Assembly: GCA_030596465.1 (NCBI GenBank)
Contig: JAUVJW010000057.1
Coordinates: 1 to 8,655, forward strand
Direction of reading: 5' to 3'
DNA length: 8,655 nt
From: Candidatus Fermentibacteraceae bacterium
GTDB taxonomy: Bacteria; Fermentibacterota; Fermentibacteria; Fermentibacterales; JCC-6
The position numbers and the translations under genes were made by a program. The notes under the pieces are model-generated. The model was not told where the DNA came from, made no database searches, and worked only from the letters and a program-made list of their open reading frames with translations. Shown here piece by piece: positions 1 through 6,664 of this stretch (the first letter of the stretch is position 1; each line of letters starts with the position of its first letter).

Positions 1-533
1 AAACCTGCCGTCTGGATCCAGTCGATAACTATTTCTTCCTGATGAATTCTGTAACAATCGCTCCAGACACCATCAGGAGAAACCTCCGGCCCGGCAACTG
101 TCTGATTCCGTATCCATGTATGGCTCAGAGTAACACCCTGGCTGACCGCCTGGGCACTGACAGAATCTCTGAATGTCATCCCATTCGCAAGGGGCCACTG
201 AAACATGGTAATCCAGGCCTGATAAATGGGTACTTCAAACCCGTTGAACAGCACTGTATGATCTTCGTATTTTTCAAGTCTGCCATCCTCGTTGATCCAG
301 TAGTTGTAGTCTGCTCCGGATTGCAGACGCCAGCAGGGTCGCTCTCCTGCAACGGTCTGATCAACAACTGTAACTATTCTGCTTCCTCCACCATCAATGG
401 TGTACTCCCATGTGGCTCCGGCAGGTGATACGGGAAAGTAATCAGATGAAAGTCTGAAGTAGAGGGGATTGCTCTCGCAACCCGGAAAAAGTATCAGAAA
501 TAGCGCGGCAGTTATTGTTACAGTCTTTTTCAC
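1..533 (-). CDS. Putative lipoprotein, 3' end cut off by the window edge
   Basis: This reading frame stays open from a GTG at 531-533 to the left edge, giving 177 residues with no stop. The N-terminus MKKTVTITAALFLILFPGC is a lipoprotein signal: two lysines, a hydrophobic core and Cys19 as the probable lipidated residue. The -3 position is Phe rather than the usual Leu. The mature protein starts with a YFPVSPAGATWEY segment (residues 32-44), which resembles the YFP..G..W.Y start seen in many uncharacterised lipoproteins of FCB-type bacteria. Trp and Tyr are frequent, suggesting a beta-rich domain. The start is fixed by a 4-nt GTGA overlap with the stop of the upstream gene and by an AAGGGAGG ribosome binding site (541-548) 7 nt away. 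It is the last visible gene of the leftward operon. Function is unknown; the lipoprotein call is likely, the role open. Confidence 0.85.
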   Translation of the reverse strand, partial: MKKTVTITAALFLILFPGCESNPLYFRLSSDYFPVSPAGATWEYTIDGGGSRIVTVVDQTVAGERPCWRLQSGADYNYWINEDGRLEKYEDHTVLFNGFEVPIYQAWITMFQWPLANGMTFRDSVSAQAVSQGVTLSHTWIRNQTVAGPEVSPDGVWSDCYRIHQEEIVIDWIQTAG

Positions 534-1057
534 AGCTGCACCTCCCTTGAAACACCAAATGTCATCCTGAATGTATCTCCTGCCTTTTCCGAGGCCATTA
601 CGCTTTCCAAGTCAAGCCCAAGCCCTGCACGCCAGGGCGAGCCAAGGCTGAAATTCCATCTTACTCCCGCCCGCCATAAAGGATCCCAGCTCTCCGGATC
701 AATACCGCCACCTGAACAAAGCCGGCTTCTGCAGTATCCAAAACCAACTACAACACCCGGATTGAAAGCAACTCCGTGAGGGCGAAGATAAAATGCAACA
801 ATTCCCATTGGCTTAAGTTGTGTAAATGAAGCACTGCCCTGATTGTCATCACCAAAAACCGTACCCTCAATTCCCAACCCTGCTCTGAATTTCTGTGAAA
901 GCAACCAGTTGCCGTACAAACCACCGGCAAGCCCGTTGCTGAGGTTTTCACCCCATCCACCAATAGGTGTTACATTCGCTCCCTCAAAAACAAAATTTAC
1001 TGTTCCCGCCATAACTGCAGCAGCAACTGTAAGCATCAGAATCGTGGCCTTGTACAA
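530..1057 (-). CDS. Small exported protein, probable outer-membrane beta-barrel
   Basis: The 175-residue product begins with a signal peptide (residues 1-18, MYKATILMLTVAAAVMAG). The rest alternates Gly-rich and aromatic strands such as GLAGGLYGNWLL, FRAGLGIEGTVF, MGIVAFYLRP, GVVVGFGY and WRAGVRWNFSL, the usual look of an 8-stranded outer-membrane barrel. Two cysteines (109 and 114) sit in one predicted loop and could form a disulfide. The start codon is TTG: it lies 4 nt after a GGAGG motif (1062-1066) that overlaps the stop of the upstream metallohydrolase gene, and it gives a signal peptide with a basic residue. The next in-frame ATG would remove that lysine. It lies 8 nt after the upstream gene and overlaps the downstream lipoprotein by 4 nt, so the exported barrel and the lipoprotein are probably made together. 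I recognise no named family. Confidence 0.85.
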   Translation of the reverse strand: MYKATILMLTVAAAVMAGTVNFVFEGANVTPIGGWGENLSNGLAGGLYGNWLLSQKFRAGLGIEGTVFGDDNQGSASFTQLKPMGIVAFYLRPHGVAFNPGVVVGFGYCRSRLCSGGGIDPESWDPLWRAGVRWNFSLGSPWRAGLGLDLESVMASEKAGDTFRMTFGVSREVQL

Positions 1058-1065
1058 AATGCCTC

Positions 1066-1827
1066 CTATACTTCAAAGAAGGGCAGAGCCTGGTAAGGCT
1101 TTCCCGCAAGAACTCTAAATCTTCCTTCAGCCACCTGTTCAGCTGTTTTCAACGCCAGGTCAACTGTATTGTTCTCCTCGCTGAGGTGTGCCGCAACGCA
1201 GAACTTCAGCTCCCTATGCACTATCATTGCCAGAGCCTCAGCAGCATCATCGTTGGATAAATGGCCCTCACCTGAGGCTATTCTCTGTTTCAGCGGCCAT
1301 GGGTACGATCCATTCCAGAGCATATCAATATCGTGGTTAAATTCAAAGACCAGCCCGTGACACCCCTCAAGCATGGTTTGCACAAGGGGATCAAAAGCGC
1401 CCATATCTGTAGCTATACCAAGTTTACGGCCTCCGGCTGTTACAGTAAATCCGCTGGGATCTTCTGCATCATGCGATATGCTCCATGGCTGCACTGTGAA
1501 GTGTCCAACCTGAACAGTATCTCCATTGGAGAAGTATTCAATACCATGAAGCTTCTGCCCCGTTAGCTTTGAAGCGTGTATTGTGCCCTCTGTGCCAAAA
1601 ACAGGTATCTGCCACTTTCTTGCGAGTATTCCAGCCGCCCTGGAGTGATCACAGTGTTCATGGCTGAGAAAAAGACCAACTGGATCTGCCGTAGGCAACC
1701 GGGAGCTTTCAAGACGGAGAAGATGCTGTTTCCCGCTGAGACCCGCGTCAAAAAAGAGCATCTGCCCCTTGTATTCAACTGCCAGAGCATTACCGGATGA
1801 ACCGCTGGCCAATACTGCTAAATTCAA
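1066..1827 (-). CDS. walJ: MBL-fold metallohydrolase, WalJ/YycJ family
   Basis: A 253-residue cytoplasmic protein of usual family length, with the full metallo-beta-lactamase motif set: HEHCDH at 56-61, HDAEDP at 119-124, TDMGAF at 140-145, FNHDIDML at 163-170 and a late His214. The LASGSSGNA start and the SYPWPLKQRI...GHLSN stretch (174-191) are typical of WalJ/YycJ and separate it from glyoxalase II or RNase Z. Family members are described as dinuclear-metal hydrolases, linked in Firmicutes to the WalRK cell-wall regulon and proposed to act on nucleic acid; no WalRK genes are visible here. The TTG start overlaps the upstream stop as TTGA and has GAGGA (1832-1836) 4 nt before it. Its place between an exported glycosidase and surface proteins fits an envelope setting. 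The family is secure; the substrate in this organism is not known. Confidence 0.93.
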   Translation of the reverse strand: MNLAVLASGSSGNALAVEYKGQMLFFDAGLSGKQHLLRLESSRLPTADPVGLFLSHEHCDHSRAAGILARKWQIPVFGTEGTIHASKLTGQKLHGIEYFSNGDTVQVGHFTVQPWSISHDAEDPSGFTVTAGGRKLGIATDMGAFDPLVQTMLEGCHGLVFEFNHDIDMLWNGSYPWPLKQRIASGEGHLSNDDAAEALAMIVHRELKFCVAAHLSEENNTVDLALKTAEQVAEGRFRVLAGKPYQALPFFEV

Positions 1828-2960
1828 GGAATCCTCACTCTGTTAAAGTATGCGGGCGATATGCCGTGCTCAGGTGAACCCGTTCCCCAACCTCGTCCAA
1901 GCGTCTGCCCGCCACCGTCAGGCAGCGAATTTAAACTGAATACGCAAATTCCTCCAGCACCAAGTGACAAAGCTTTTTGAGCGCCCGCAAGGGCATTGCT
2001 TACTGTCTGGTTCCAGACACCTATTCCGTACACAACCTTTTCCGGATGTACCGAGGTGGTTGCCGCCGCCAGCTCAAGAGCCCGTTCCGGGTCAGAAGTG
2101 TAGGCCATGGGACAAACAAAATCAACCAGCCCCATGGTTAACCAGTTCTGCCAGTCGCAGGAAAACTCTGAAGCTGCGAAGTAAGGGTTAGCCATCACAG
2201 CACATGACAGGAGTACTCCCGGATCTGCGGATCTCAGCGATGCTCTAACAATAGCCACAGTTTCCGTTACCTGTTGCTGCCTCCAGATACCCCACAACTC
2301 TGTATCTTCCTCCGGGGAAAGACCGGTAGCAAGATGAAAAATCTCCTGCTCGCCCGGCAAATAGCCGAAAGAGGAATTGGGATATCTTATGTAATCAAGA
2401 TGAACGCCATCTATATTGTAGTTGTCCGCTAACTCAACAGCTATATCCGCGATGTATTCTCTGACTCCGGGAAATGCAGGTGATAGCGTTGCTCCGACAA
2501 GACCAACAGCTTCAGCCTGCTCCGTTGTGTATGATCTTGAGTTTCGCCCATTACTGTGGGCAGTGAACCACTCCGGATGCGTATGGTAGACATGATCTGG
2601 AGATTCCGGTTCCCACGGCGCGGACCACACCAGATATGCGTTAATCCAGGCATGAACCTCCATACCCATGGGACCCGCTTTCTGAATCACATACAGAAGT
2701 GGATCCGCAAAACCGGAGAAATCGGCAGAGGGAAGAAAATCAGACTTGTAGTAAGCTTCTCCTCTGCCAACTACCTGAACCATAATCCCGTTTGCCCCGG
2801 CGGCCTGAGCTCTTGCAAGCAGTTCATCAACATGTTCCGGACTGGAAAGACCATCCCTTACAACCCAGAAGTACCGGCAATTTTCTTCGCCCGAAGCCAG
2901 CCCCGAAACAAAGAACAATGCAAAAAAACAAAGCAATTTAAATCTAGCTGAGAGATGCAC
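1824..2960 (-). CDS. Exported GHL10-like glycoside hydrolase (YngK/DUF187 type)
   Basis: The 378-residue product has a signal peptide (residues about 1-23, ending LASG) followed by a single TIM-barrel-like domain. Family signatures are a start with WVVRDGLSSPEHVDELLARA (32-51), AWINAYLVW (104-112), the hallmark GVHLDYIRYP (185-194), and DFVCPMAYT (280-288). These match the glycosyl-hydrolase-like family 10 (Pfam PF02638), in which the HxDYIRYP Asp lies in the presumed active site. Members are secreted or surface-bound and thought to cleave wall or capsule glycans, but the substrate is seldom known. The start is GTG at 2958-2960, inside the end of the upstream dehydrogenase gene (17-nt overlap), with AAAAGGAAG at 2967-2975. 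A TTG eight codons later would give a signal peptide without basic residues, so I prefer the GTG. It overlaps the metallohydrolase gene by 4 nt. Confidence 0.9.
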   Translation of the reverse strand: MHLSARFKLLCFFALFFVSGLASGEENCRYFWVVRDGLSSPEHVDELLARAQAAGANGIMVQVVGRGEAYYKSDFLPSADFSGFADPLLYVIQKAGPMGMEVHAWINAYLVWSAPWEPESPDHVYHTHPEWFTAHSNGRNSRSYTTEQAEAVGLVGATLSPAFPGVREYIADIAVELADNYNIDGVHLDYIRYPNSSFGYLPGEQEIFHLATGLSPEEDTELWGIWRQQQVTETVAIVRASLRSADPGVLLSCAVMANPYFAASEFSCDWQNWLTMGLVDFVCPMAYTSDPERALELAAATTSVHPEKVVYGIGVWNQTVSNALAGAQKALSLGAGGICVFSLNSLPDGGGQTLGRGWGTGSPEHGISPAYFNRVRIP

Positions 2961-3915
2961 TGAATTCTTCCTTTTGTGGTCGCAGAAAAAGCTGCCCTAT
3001 TGCTGTTCTCAAATCTGTCTCTCCGTCAATAATACTTCGTACCATAGATGTTATGGGAAGTTCCACAGAAAGCTTATCCGCGAGAGAAAGCATAGCGTGG
3101 GAAGTTGGTACCCCTTCGGCCAGTCCGTTCATTTCTTCTTCTCTTACCAGGGATTCTCCAAAATTCCTGTTTCGGCTGAACTTTGAAAACAGTGTGGCTT
3201 CGTAATCTCCCAGATGCGAAAGACCGTAAACACTTCTCCAATCACCACCGGATGCTTGAACAAGCCGGGCAACCTCTTGAGGAGCCCGGGCCATTAGAGC
3301 GCCCTTGAGACCACTCATCTTCATTCCGTCAAGCATACCTGCGGCAATGCCCACAACATTCTTCGCCGCGGCTCCTATCTCACAACCAATAAGATCGGTG
3401 GAACGGTACATTCTTACAAGTGGTGAGCCCATTCTTTCGGTAATCCTTACTGATGTCTCTTCGTCAAGAGAGCTTATCAGCATGCAACCGGGAACACCTG
3501 CCACAAAGTCCTGCGGATGTCCCGGGCCAACCCAGATACTGACAGAACGGGAACGCAATCCCTCTTCTTCAGCAACAACAGAGAGCCGCCTGCCTGTGGA
3601 CAGCTCAAGCCCCTTCATGCACAAAACAACATCAGTACCCGAGAGATCATATTCCGCGAGCTGTGATGCCAATCCGCGGAAAAGCTGAGCGGGCACGGAG
3701 ATAATTATCTGATCTGCTTCAAGAGCTTCCTCAAAATTTGTTGTCAGTTTTACTGAATCAGGCAATATAAGATAGGGATTTGATCTGTTTTCCATAAGTC
3801 GGGTGAAGTTCTCGCTGTCAGCCGGTTCCCACCCCGTAACCTGATACCCCTGTTCAGCCGCGTACCAGAGATGAAAACTGCCCCATCTTCCACAACCAAG
3901 TACTGTTATTTTCAT
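2944..3915 (-). CDS. gpsA: Divergent NAD(P)-dependent glycerol-3-phosphate dehydrogenase
   Basis: The 323-residue protein matches GpsA in length and order of motifs. It has a Rossmann GxGxxG (GCGRWG, 7-12), CMKGLE with Lys101, GP at 130-131, the AAAKNVVGIAAG helix with the presumed catalytic Lys185, and GD..AT...SRNRNFG (237-253). GpsA makes sn-glycerol 3-phosphate from dihydroxyacetone phosphate for phospholipid synthesis in the cytoplasm. Several normally conserved sites differ: SGLKGALMARA at 201-211 replaces the usual NxKAALxTRG, GLSHLGD replaces GLAGLGD, and GPGHPQD replaces GPSFAxE. It is therefore a separate subgroup and the substrate should be treated as probable. The ATG at 3913-3915 is chosen because AAAGGAG (3924-3930) lies 8 nt upstream and the protein then starts right at the Rossmann strand; a frame extension of ten more codons has no such site. 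It is the first gene of the leftward operon. Confidence 0.88.
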   Translation of the reverse strand: MKITVLGCGRWGSFHLWYAAEQGYQVTGWEPADSENFTRLMENRSNPYLILPDSVKLTTNFEEALEADQIIISVPAQLFRGLASQLAEYDLSGTDVVLCMKGLELSTGRRLSVVAEEEGLRSRSVSIWVGPGHPQDFVAGVPGCMLISSLDEETSVRITERMGSPLVRMYRSTDLIGCEIGAAAKNVVGIAAGMLDGMKMSGLKGALMARAPQEVARLVQASGGDWRSVYGLSHLGDYEATLFSKFSRNRNFGESLVREEEMNGLAEGVPTSHAMLSLADKLSVELPITSMVRSIIDGETDLRTAIGQLFLRPQKEEFSASLS

Positions 3916-3923
3916 GCAGAAGG

Positions 3924-3930
3924 CTCCTTT
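3924..3930 (-). promoter_or_regulatory. Ribosome binding site deciding the gpsA start
   Basis: On the minus strand this reads AAAGGAG, 8 nt before the ATG at 3913-3915. It selects that ATG over the in-frame upstream start at 3945, which would place this site inside the coding region and add ten residues before the first Rossmann strand. Confidence 0.8.
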
Positions 3931-3943
3931 CCCCGTTCCCCGC

Positions 3944-3973
3944 AATATAGTATTTTCAGCGTTTTTTTGACAT
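3944..3973 (-). promoter_or_regulatory. Candidate promoter of the leftward envelope operon
   Basis: Read on the minus strand, ATGTCA (3968-3973) matches four of six -35 positions and TATATT (3944-3949) matches five of six -10 positions, with an 18-nt spacer. Transcription would begin near 3937 and leave a leader of about 22 nt before the gpsA ATG. The -35-like element shares bases with the TTGACA of the opposite promoter. This is pattern matching to sigma-70 consensus; the organism's own consensus is unknown. Confidence 0.45.
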
Positions 3974-3999
3974 TCCTCTGTTTTAGAAGTAACTTATAT
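3967..3999 (+). promoter_or_regulatory. Candidate promoter of the propeller lipoprotein gene
   Basis: A perfect TTGACA lies at 3967-3972. Exactly 17 nt later is TAACTT (3990-3995), a weak -10 (three of six), and an AT-rich TTATAT follows at 3994-3999. TAACTT also fits the TAnnTT part of the Bacteroidota -7 element. Either choice puts the start site about 20 nt before the ribosome binding site at 4018-4021. The -35 is convincing, the exact -10 is not. Confidence 0.5.
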
Positions 4000-4026
4000 A
4001 TGTAAACCCATTTGAACGGAGATAAA

Positions 4027-5145
4027 ATGAAGTTGATTGTTTTTGCTGTTTCAGCGCTCCTGCTTTTTGCATCCTGCGGCGGTGAAGAAGAACTGCCGGT
4101 TGAGGAAGCAAACGCCCTATCATTCCCTGTAGATACACTTGAAATCACAGGATACATAGGAGAAGAACTTGGTGATTCCACCAATACATTCGGTATTCTC
4201 GCAGACGCCGAGTACCATCTGGGCACAGGCAATATCCTTATTCTCGACAACGGCGCCGCCTGTTTCAAGGAATATTCACCTTCGGGTGAATACATCAGAC
4301 AGATTTCCCGCAACGGCAGCGGCCCGGGAGAACTCTCTTTTGTTACTCTTGAATTCTTCCAGATGGATGGGAATGTCCTTGCTCTTAACATGATGAAACA
4401 GGGCTTTGTGGTGTTTGACGATTCTCTTAACTACCTTGAAGAAATATCTCTGTGGACACAAAACCCACCAATGCAAAGTGTGGCAGTATCAGACAGCATC
4501 TTTGTCTCCTATAAGCCGGGTTTTGAAGAAGCCGGTGAAGGCAGTTTTGTTATGTCCAGACGAATAGCCCTCTTCTCATACGCAGAAGAAGAACATGATC
4601 TGGTTTTGTGGAAAGACTCAACAGAGTTAACCATCAGTGACCTGATCTCCAACAGCTCCACTCTTGTCAACGATCTCTTTCTGGGTGTAACCCTCGGAGG
4701 AAACAGTGACATAATACTTTTCTCCCTGAAGGAATCAGACAACTACACAGTTCATGCCTGGTATCCTGACGGAACCGACGCTTTCACTATTTCGATACCT
4801 CTTGAGCCGGTAGCAAAAACCCCGGAGGAGATCGCCGAGGAAAAAGCCTACATGGAAGGCCTTTTCAATCGGATGGACGCTCAGGGAATGGGTGAATTTG
4901 TGCCTGAACCCAACCGCGATATGGTTATCAGTGCGGGTATCGGACCGGATGGAAACATCTGGGTGCAGCGCGGAACAATGGAACAGCCCTTCTTCGACAT
5001 CTTTGATATGGAAGGCACCCTTATCGGACACAAAGTCTTCCCGGAAGCTGGCTGGACCTGGCGATTCTCACTTGGCCCGAACGGTATCCTGGCCTGGGAG
5101 GATGATCCTGAACTGGGCTACCAGCAGCTTTTCATGGTACAGTAA
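4027..5145 (+). CDS. Lipoprotein with predicted 6-bladed beta-propeller
   Basis: The 372-residue product has a lipoprotein signal, MKLIVFAVSALLLFASC, with Cys17 as the lipidation site, followed by an acidic linker GGEEELPVEE. The rest looks like a beta-propeller of the '6-bladed beta-propeller' family found in Bacteroidota and related phyla. Signs are GNILILDNGAACFKEYSPSG (68-87), the characteristic GSGPGE at 97-102, GFVVFD, and GPDGNIWVQ near 306-314, each resembling a blade with a turn and a hydrophobic strand. A charged stretch around 264-285 (TPEEIAEEKAYMEGLFNR) is probably a helical insertion. Such proteins are usually anchored to a membrane facing the periplasm or outside; specific functions are rarely known. 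The ATG is chosen over an in-frame TTG at 4012 because GGAG (4018-4021) sits 5 nt before it. It stands alone, between its own promoter region and a terminator-like hairpin. Confidence 0.9.
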   Translation: MKLIVFAVSALLLFASCGGEEELPVEEANALSFPVDTLEITGYIGEELGDSTNTFGILADAEYHLGTGNILILDNGAACFKEYSPSGEYIRQISRNGSGPGELSFVTLEFFQMDGNVLALNMMKQGFVVFDDSLNYLEEISLWTQNPPMQSVAVSDSIFVSYKPGFEEAGEGSFVMSRRIALFSYAEEEHDLVLWKDSTELTISDLISNSSTLVNDLFLGVTLGGNSDIILFSLKESDNYTVHAWYPDGTDAFTISIPLEPVAKTPEEIAEEKAYMEGLFNRMDAQGMGEFVPEPNRDMVISAGIGPDGNIWVQRGTMEQPFFDIFDMEGTLIGHKVFPEAGWTWRFSLGPNGILAWEDDPELGYQQLFMVQ

Positions 5146-5156
5146 ACCTCTTTTTC

Positions 5157-5181
5157 GGGGTCGGGCATTTCACCCGGCCCC
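5157..5181 (+). terminator. GC-rich hairpin, probable terminator of the lipoprotein gene
   Basis: GGGGTCGGG (5157-5165) pairs with CCCGGCCCC (5173-5181) over nine base pairs, one of them a G-U, around a 7-nt loop. It begins 11 nt after the stop codon and is followed by AATTCTTTATAATT, which is U-rich but not a clean U-tract. The position directly behind an isolated gene supports termination. On the other strand the hairpin is followed by GAAAAAG, so it would act only rightward. Confidence 0.7.
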
Positions 5182-5188
5182 AATTCTT

Positions 5189-5194
5189 TATAAT
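5189..5194 (+). promoter_or_regulatory. Possible -10 element for the nucleotide-sugar operon
   Basis: A perfect TATAAT lies just after the hairpin and about 57 nt before the dehydrogenase ATG. No good -35 is found at 16-18 nt: the hexamer at 17 nt is CATTTC, inside the hairpin loop region. It is a plausible but weakly supported start for the operon; the AT-rich sequence may simply be the tail of the terminator. Confidence 0.25.
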
Positions 5195-5250
5195 TACTCC
5201 TGCGGCTTTCAACCGGCACAGGTTAAAACAGTATTCTTCGGGGAGATTTT

Positions 5251-6663
5251 ATGGGTAAGGCAATTGATCCAGCCACTGTTTCACAAACCGTAGTTGTACA
5301 GGGTCTTGGCTTTGTAGGAGCTGCCATGGCGGTTGCTGTGGCAAATGCAGTTGATGCCCGGGGTCTTCCGTCTTTTGATGTTATCGGAGTTGATCTTAAC
5401 AATGCAACCGGCAACAAAAGAGTCAACAGCATTAATTCAGGAGTATTCCCTTTTGAAACTGTTGACGCTTCGATAATCAAAAGCACAGAAGACGCAGTAA
5501 AGCGGGGAAATCTCAGAGCCACAACTGACAACGGTGTAATTGGAGCGGCTGATGTTGTTCTGGTCAGTGTCAATCTGGACATAACCTCAGTCGATGATAC
5601 AGACCCATCTGTTAATTTTGCTCCATTCAAGAGCGCGATTCATACACTGGGCGAAAATATTAAAAAAGGTGTACTGGTTATCGTTGAAACAACTGTTCCC
5701 CCTGGAACATGTGTCAATGTTGTTAAACCAATACTGGATGAACACCTGACTGAGCGCGGCATAGACCCCGACTCGGTACTTGTTGCCCACTCCTATGAGA
5801 GAGTCATGCCCGGAGCAGAATACCTTGATTCAATCATTAATTTCTGGAGAGTTTACTCCGGCATCACACAAACTGCCGCCGACGGGTGTGAAGCTTTCCT
5901 CTCGAAAATCATAAATGTAAAAGATTATCCACTGACCAGACTGCAGACAACATTCGCATCGGAAACCGCAAAAGTTCTGGAGAACAGCTATCGAGCGGTA
6001 AACATCGCTTTTATGGAGGAGTGGGGCAGGTTTGCCGAGGAAGTGGGCTTCGATCTTTTCGAGGTTATTGACGCAATCAGGAAAAGACCAACACACTCAA
6101 ATATGCGTCAACCGGGTTTCGGTGTAGGTGGATACTGTTTAACCAAAGATCCTCTTTTTGCGAAGCTTGCCGCAAAGGATATGTTTCATCTTAACGGCCA
6201 TGATTTTCCTTTTTCTTCGCAGGCGATAAAAATAAACCGGGACATGCCTCTGGTCACACTGAGCAAACTGAGAAAGTACTTTGGCGGCTCTGTCGGCAAG
6301 AAAAAGATATTGTTAATGGGTATCAGCTACAGACAGGATGTTGGCGATACCAGATATTCGCCCTCGGAAAAGTTCACGGCTCAAGCCCTCAGGGAGGGAG
6401 CTGTTGTTTCACTCCATGATCCATTTGTTAAATACTGGGACGAAATGCAGATGGCTGTTTCCGGCAACTTGCCTGACCCGGGTTCTTTTGACGCAATCGT
6501 CTTTGCGGTACCACATCATGATTACAGCAATATTGATTTTAAGCACTGGCTGAGTACCTGCGGCAGCTGTCTTATTTTCGATGCCAACAATGTATTGACA
6601 AGCAATCAACGCTCCACCCTTGAGGACATGGGTTATACTTTGCTGTCTATTGGAAGAGGTTAA
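5251..6663 (+). CDS. Nucleotide-sugar 6-dehydrogenase (UDP-glucose/GDP-mannose dehydrogenase family)
   Basis: The 470-residue protein has the family's three-part layout. An N-terminal Rossmann domain contains GLGFVG (18-23) and ETTVPPGT (146-153); a central helix has SETAKVLENSYRAVN (237-251) with conserved Lys241 and Asn245; GFGVGGYCLTKDP (289-301) carries the catalytic Cys296; the C-terminal UDP-binding domain contains GISYRQDVGDTRYSPS (357-372). Such enzymes oxidise C6 of a nucleotide sugar twice with NAD+ to a uronic acid. The ETTVPPGT and LENSYRAVN motifs lean towards the N-acetylhexosamine group (WbpA/WecC-like), but the loop usually reading SPERxxPG is SYERVMPG (181-188), so the substrate cannot be named. 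GGGGAG at 5240-5245 supports the ATG. Its stop lies 1 nt before the start of the epimerase gene, which should work on the product or on a related sugar for surface polysaccharide. Confidence 0.92.
   Translation: MGKAIDPATVSQTVVVQGLGFVGAAMAVAVANAVDARGLPSFDVIGVDLNNATGNKRVNSINSGVFPFETVDASIIKSTEDAVKRGNLRATTDNGVIGAADVVLVSVNLDITSVDDTDPSVNFAPFKSAIHTLGENIKKGVLVIVETTVPPGTCVNVVKPILDEHLTERGIDPDSVLVAHSYERVMPGAEYLDSIINFWRVYSGITQTAADGCEAFLSKIINVKDYPLTRLQTTFASETAKVLENSYRAVNIAFMEEWGRFAEEVGFDLFEVIDAIRKRPTHSNMRQPGFGVGGYCLTKDPLFAKLAAKDMFHLNGHDFPFSSQAIKINRDMPLVTLSKLRKYFGGSVGKKKILLMGISYRQDVGDTRYSPSEKFTAQALREGAVVSLHDPFVKYWDEMQMAVSGNLPDPGSFDAIVFAVPHHDYSNIDFKHWLSTCGSCLIFDANNVLTSNQRSTLEDMGYTLLSIGRG
6656..6659 (+). 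promoter_or_regulatory. Ribosome binding site deciding the epimerase GTG start
   Basis: GAGG within GGAAGAGG, at the very end of the dehydrogenase gene, lies 5 nt before the GTG at 6665-6667. It supports this GTG over the in-frame ATG at 6620, which would add 15 residues and shift the protein start away from the usual position just before the Rossmann strand. Confidence 0.7.
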
Positions 6664-6664
6664 T

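Noticed and set aside
42..428. A 128-residue plus-strand frame at the left end
   Set aside because: It is antisense to the truncated lipoprotein gene, which has an overlap-fixed start and a clear signal; this frame has no ribosome binding site or motif.
4012..4026. TTG start giving MNGDK before the propeller lipoprotein
   Set aside because: The GGAG site at 4018-4021 would lie inside the coding region; the ATG at 4027 gives a normal lipoprotein signal.
3912..4391. A 159-residue minus-strand frame over the divergent region and the start of the propeller lipoprotein gene
   Set aside because: It lies antisense to a well-supported lipoprotein gene, covers both promoters and the gpsA start, has low-complexity Ser/Pro/Arg composition and no ribosome binding site.
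5214..5232. CGGCACAGG as a possible sigma-54 promoter upstream of the sugar operon
   Set aside because: The GGCAC half is present but no TTGC element follows at the required distance.
5223..5630. A 135-residue minus-strand frame opposite the nucleotide-sugar dehydrogenase
   Set aside because: Antisense shadow of the Rossmann domain; composition is Thr/Ala/Pro-rich with no recognisable motif.
6620..6664. N-terminal extension of the epimerase from the ATG at 6620
   Set aside because: It overlaps the dehydrogenase by 44 nt, and the 15 extra residues precede the normal Rossmann start; the GTG at 6665 has a proper ribosome binding site.
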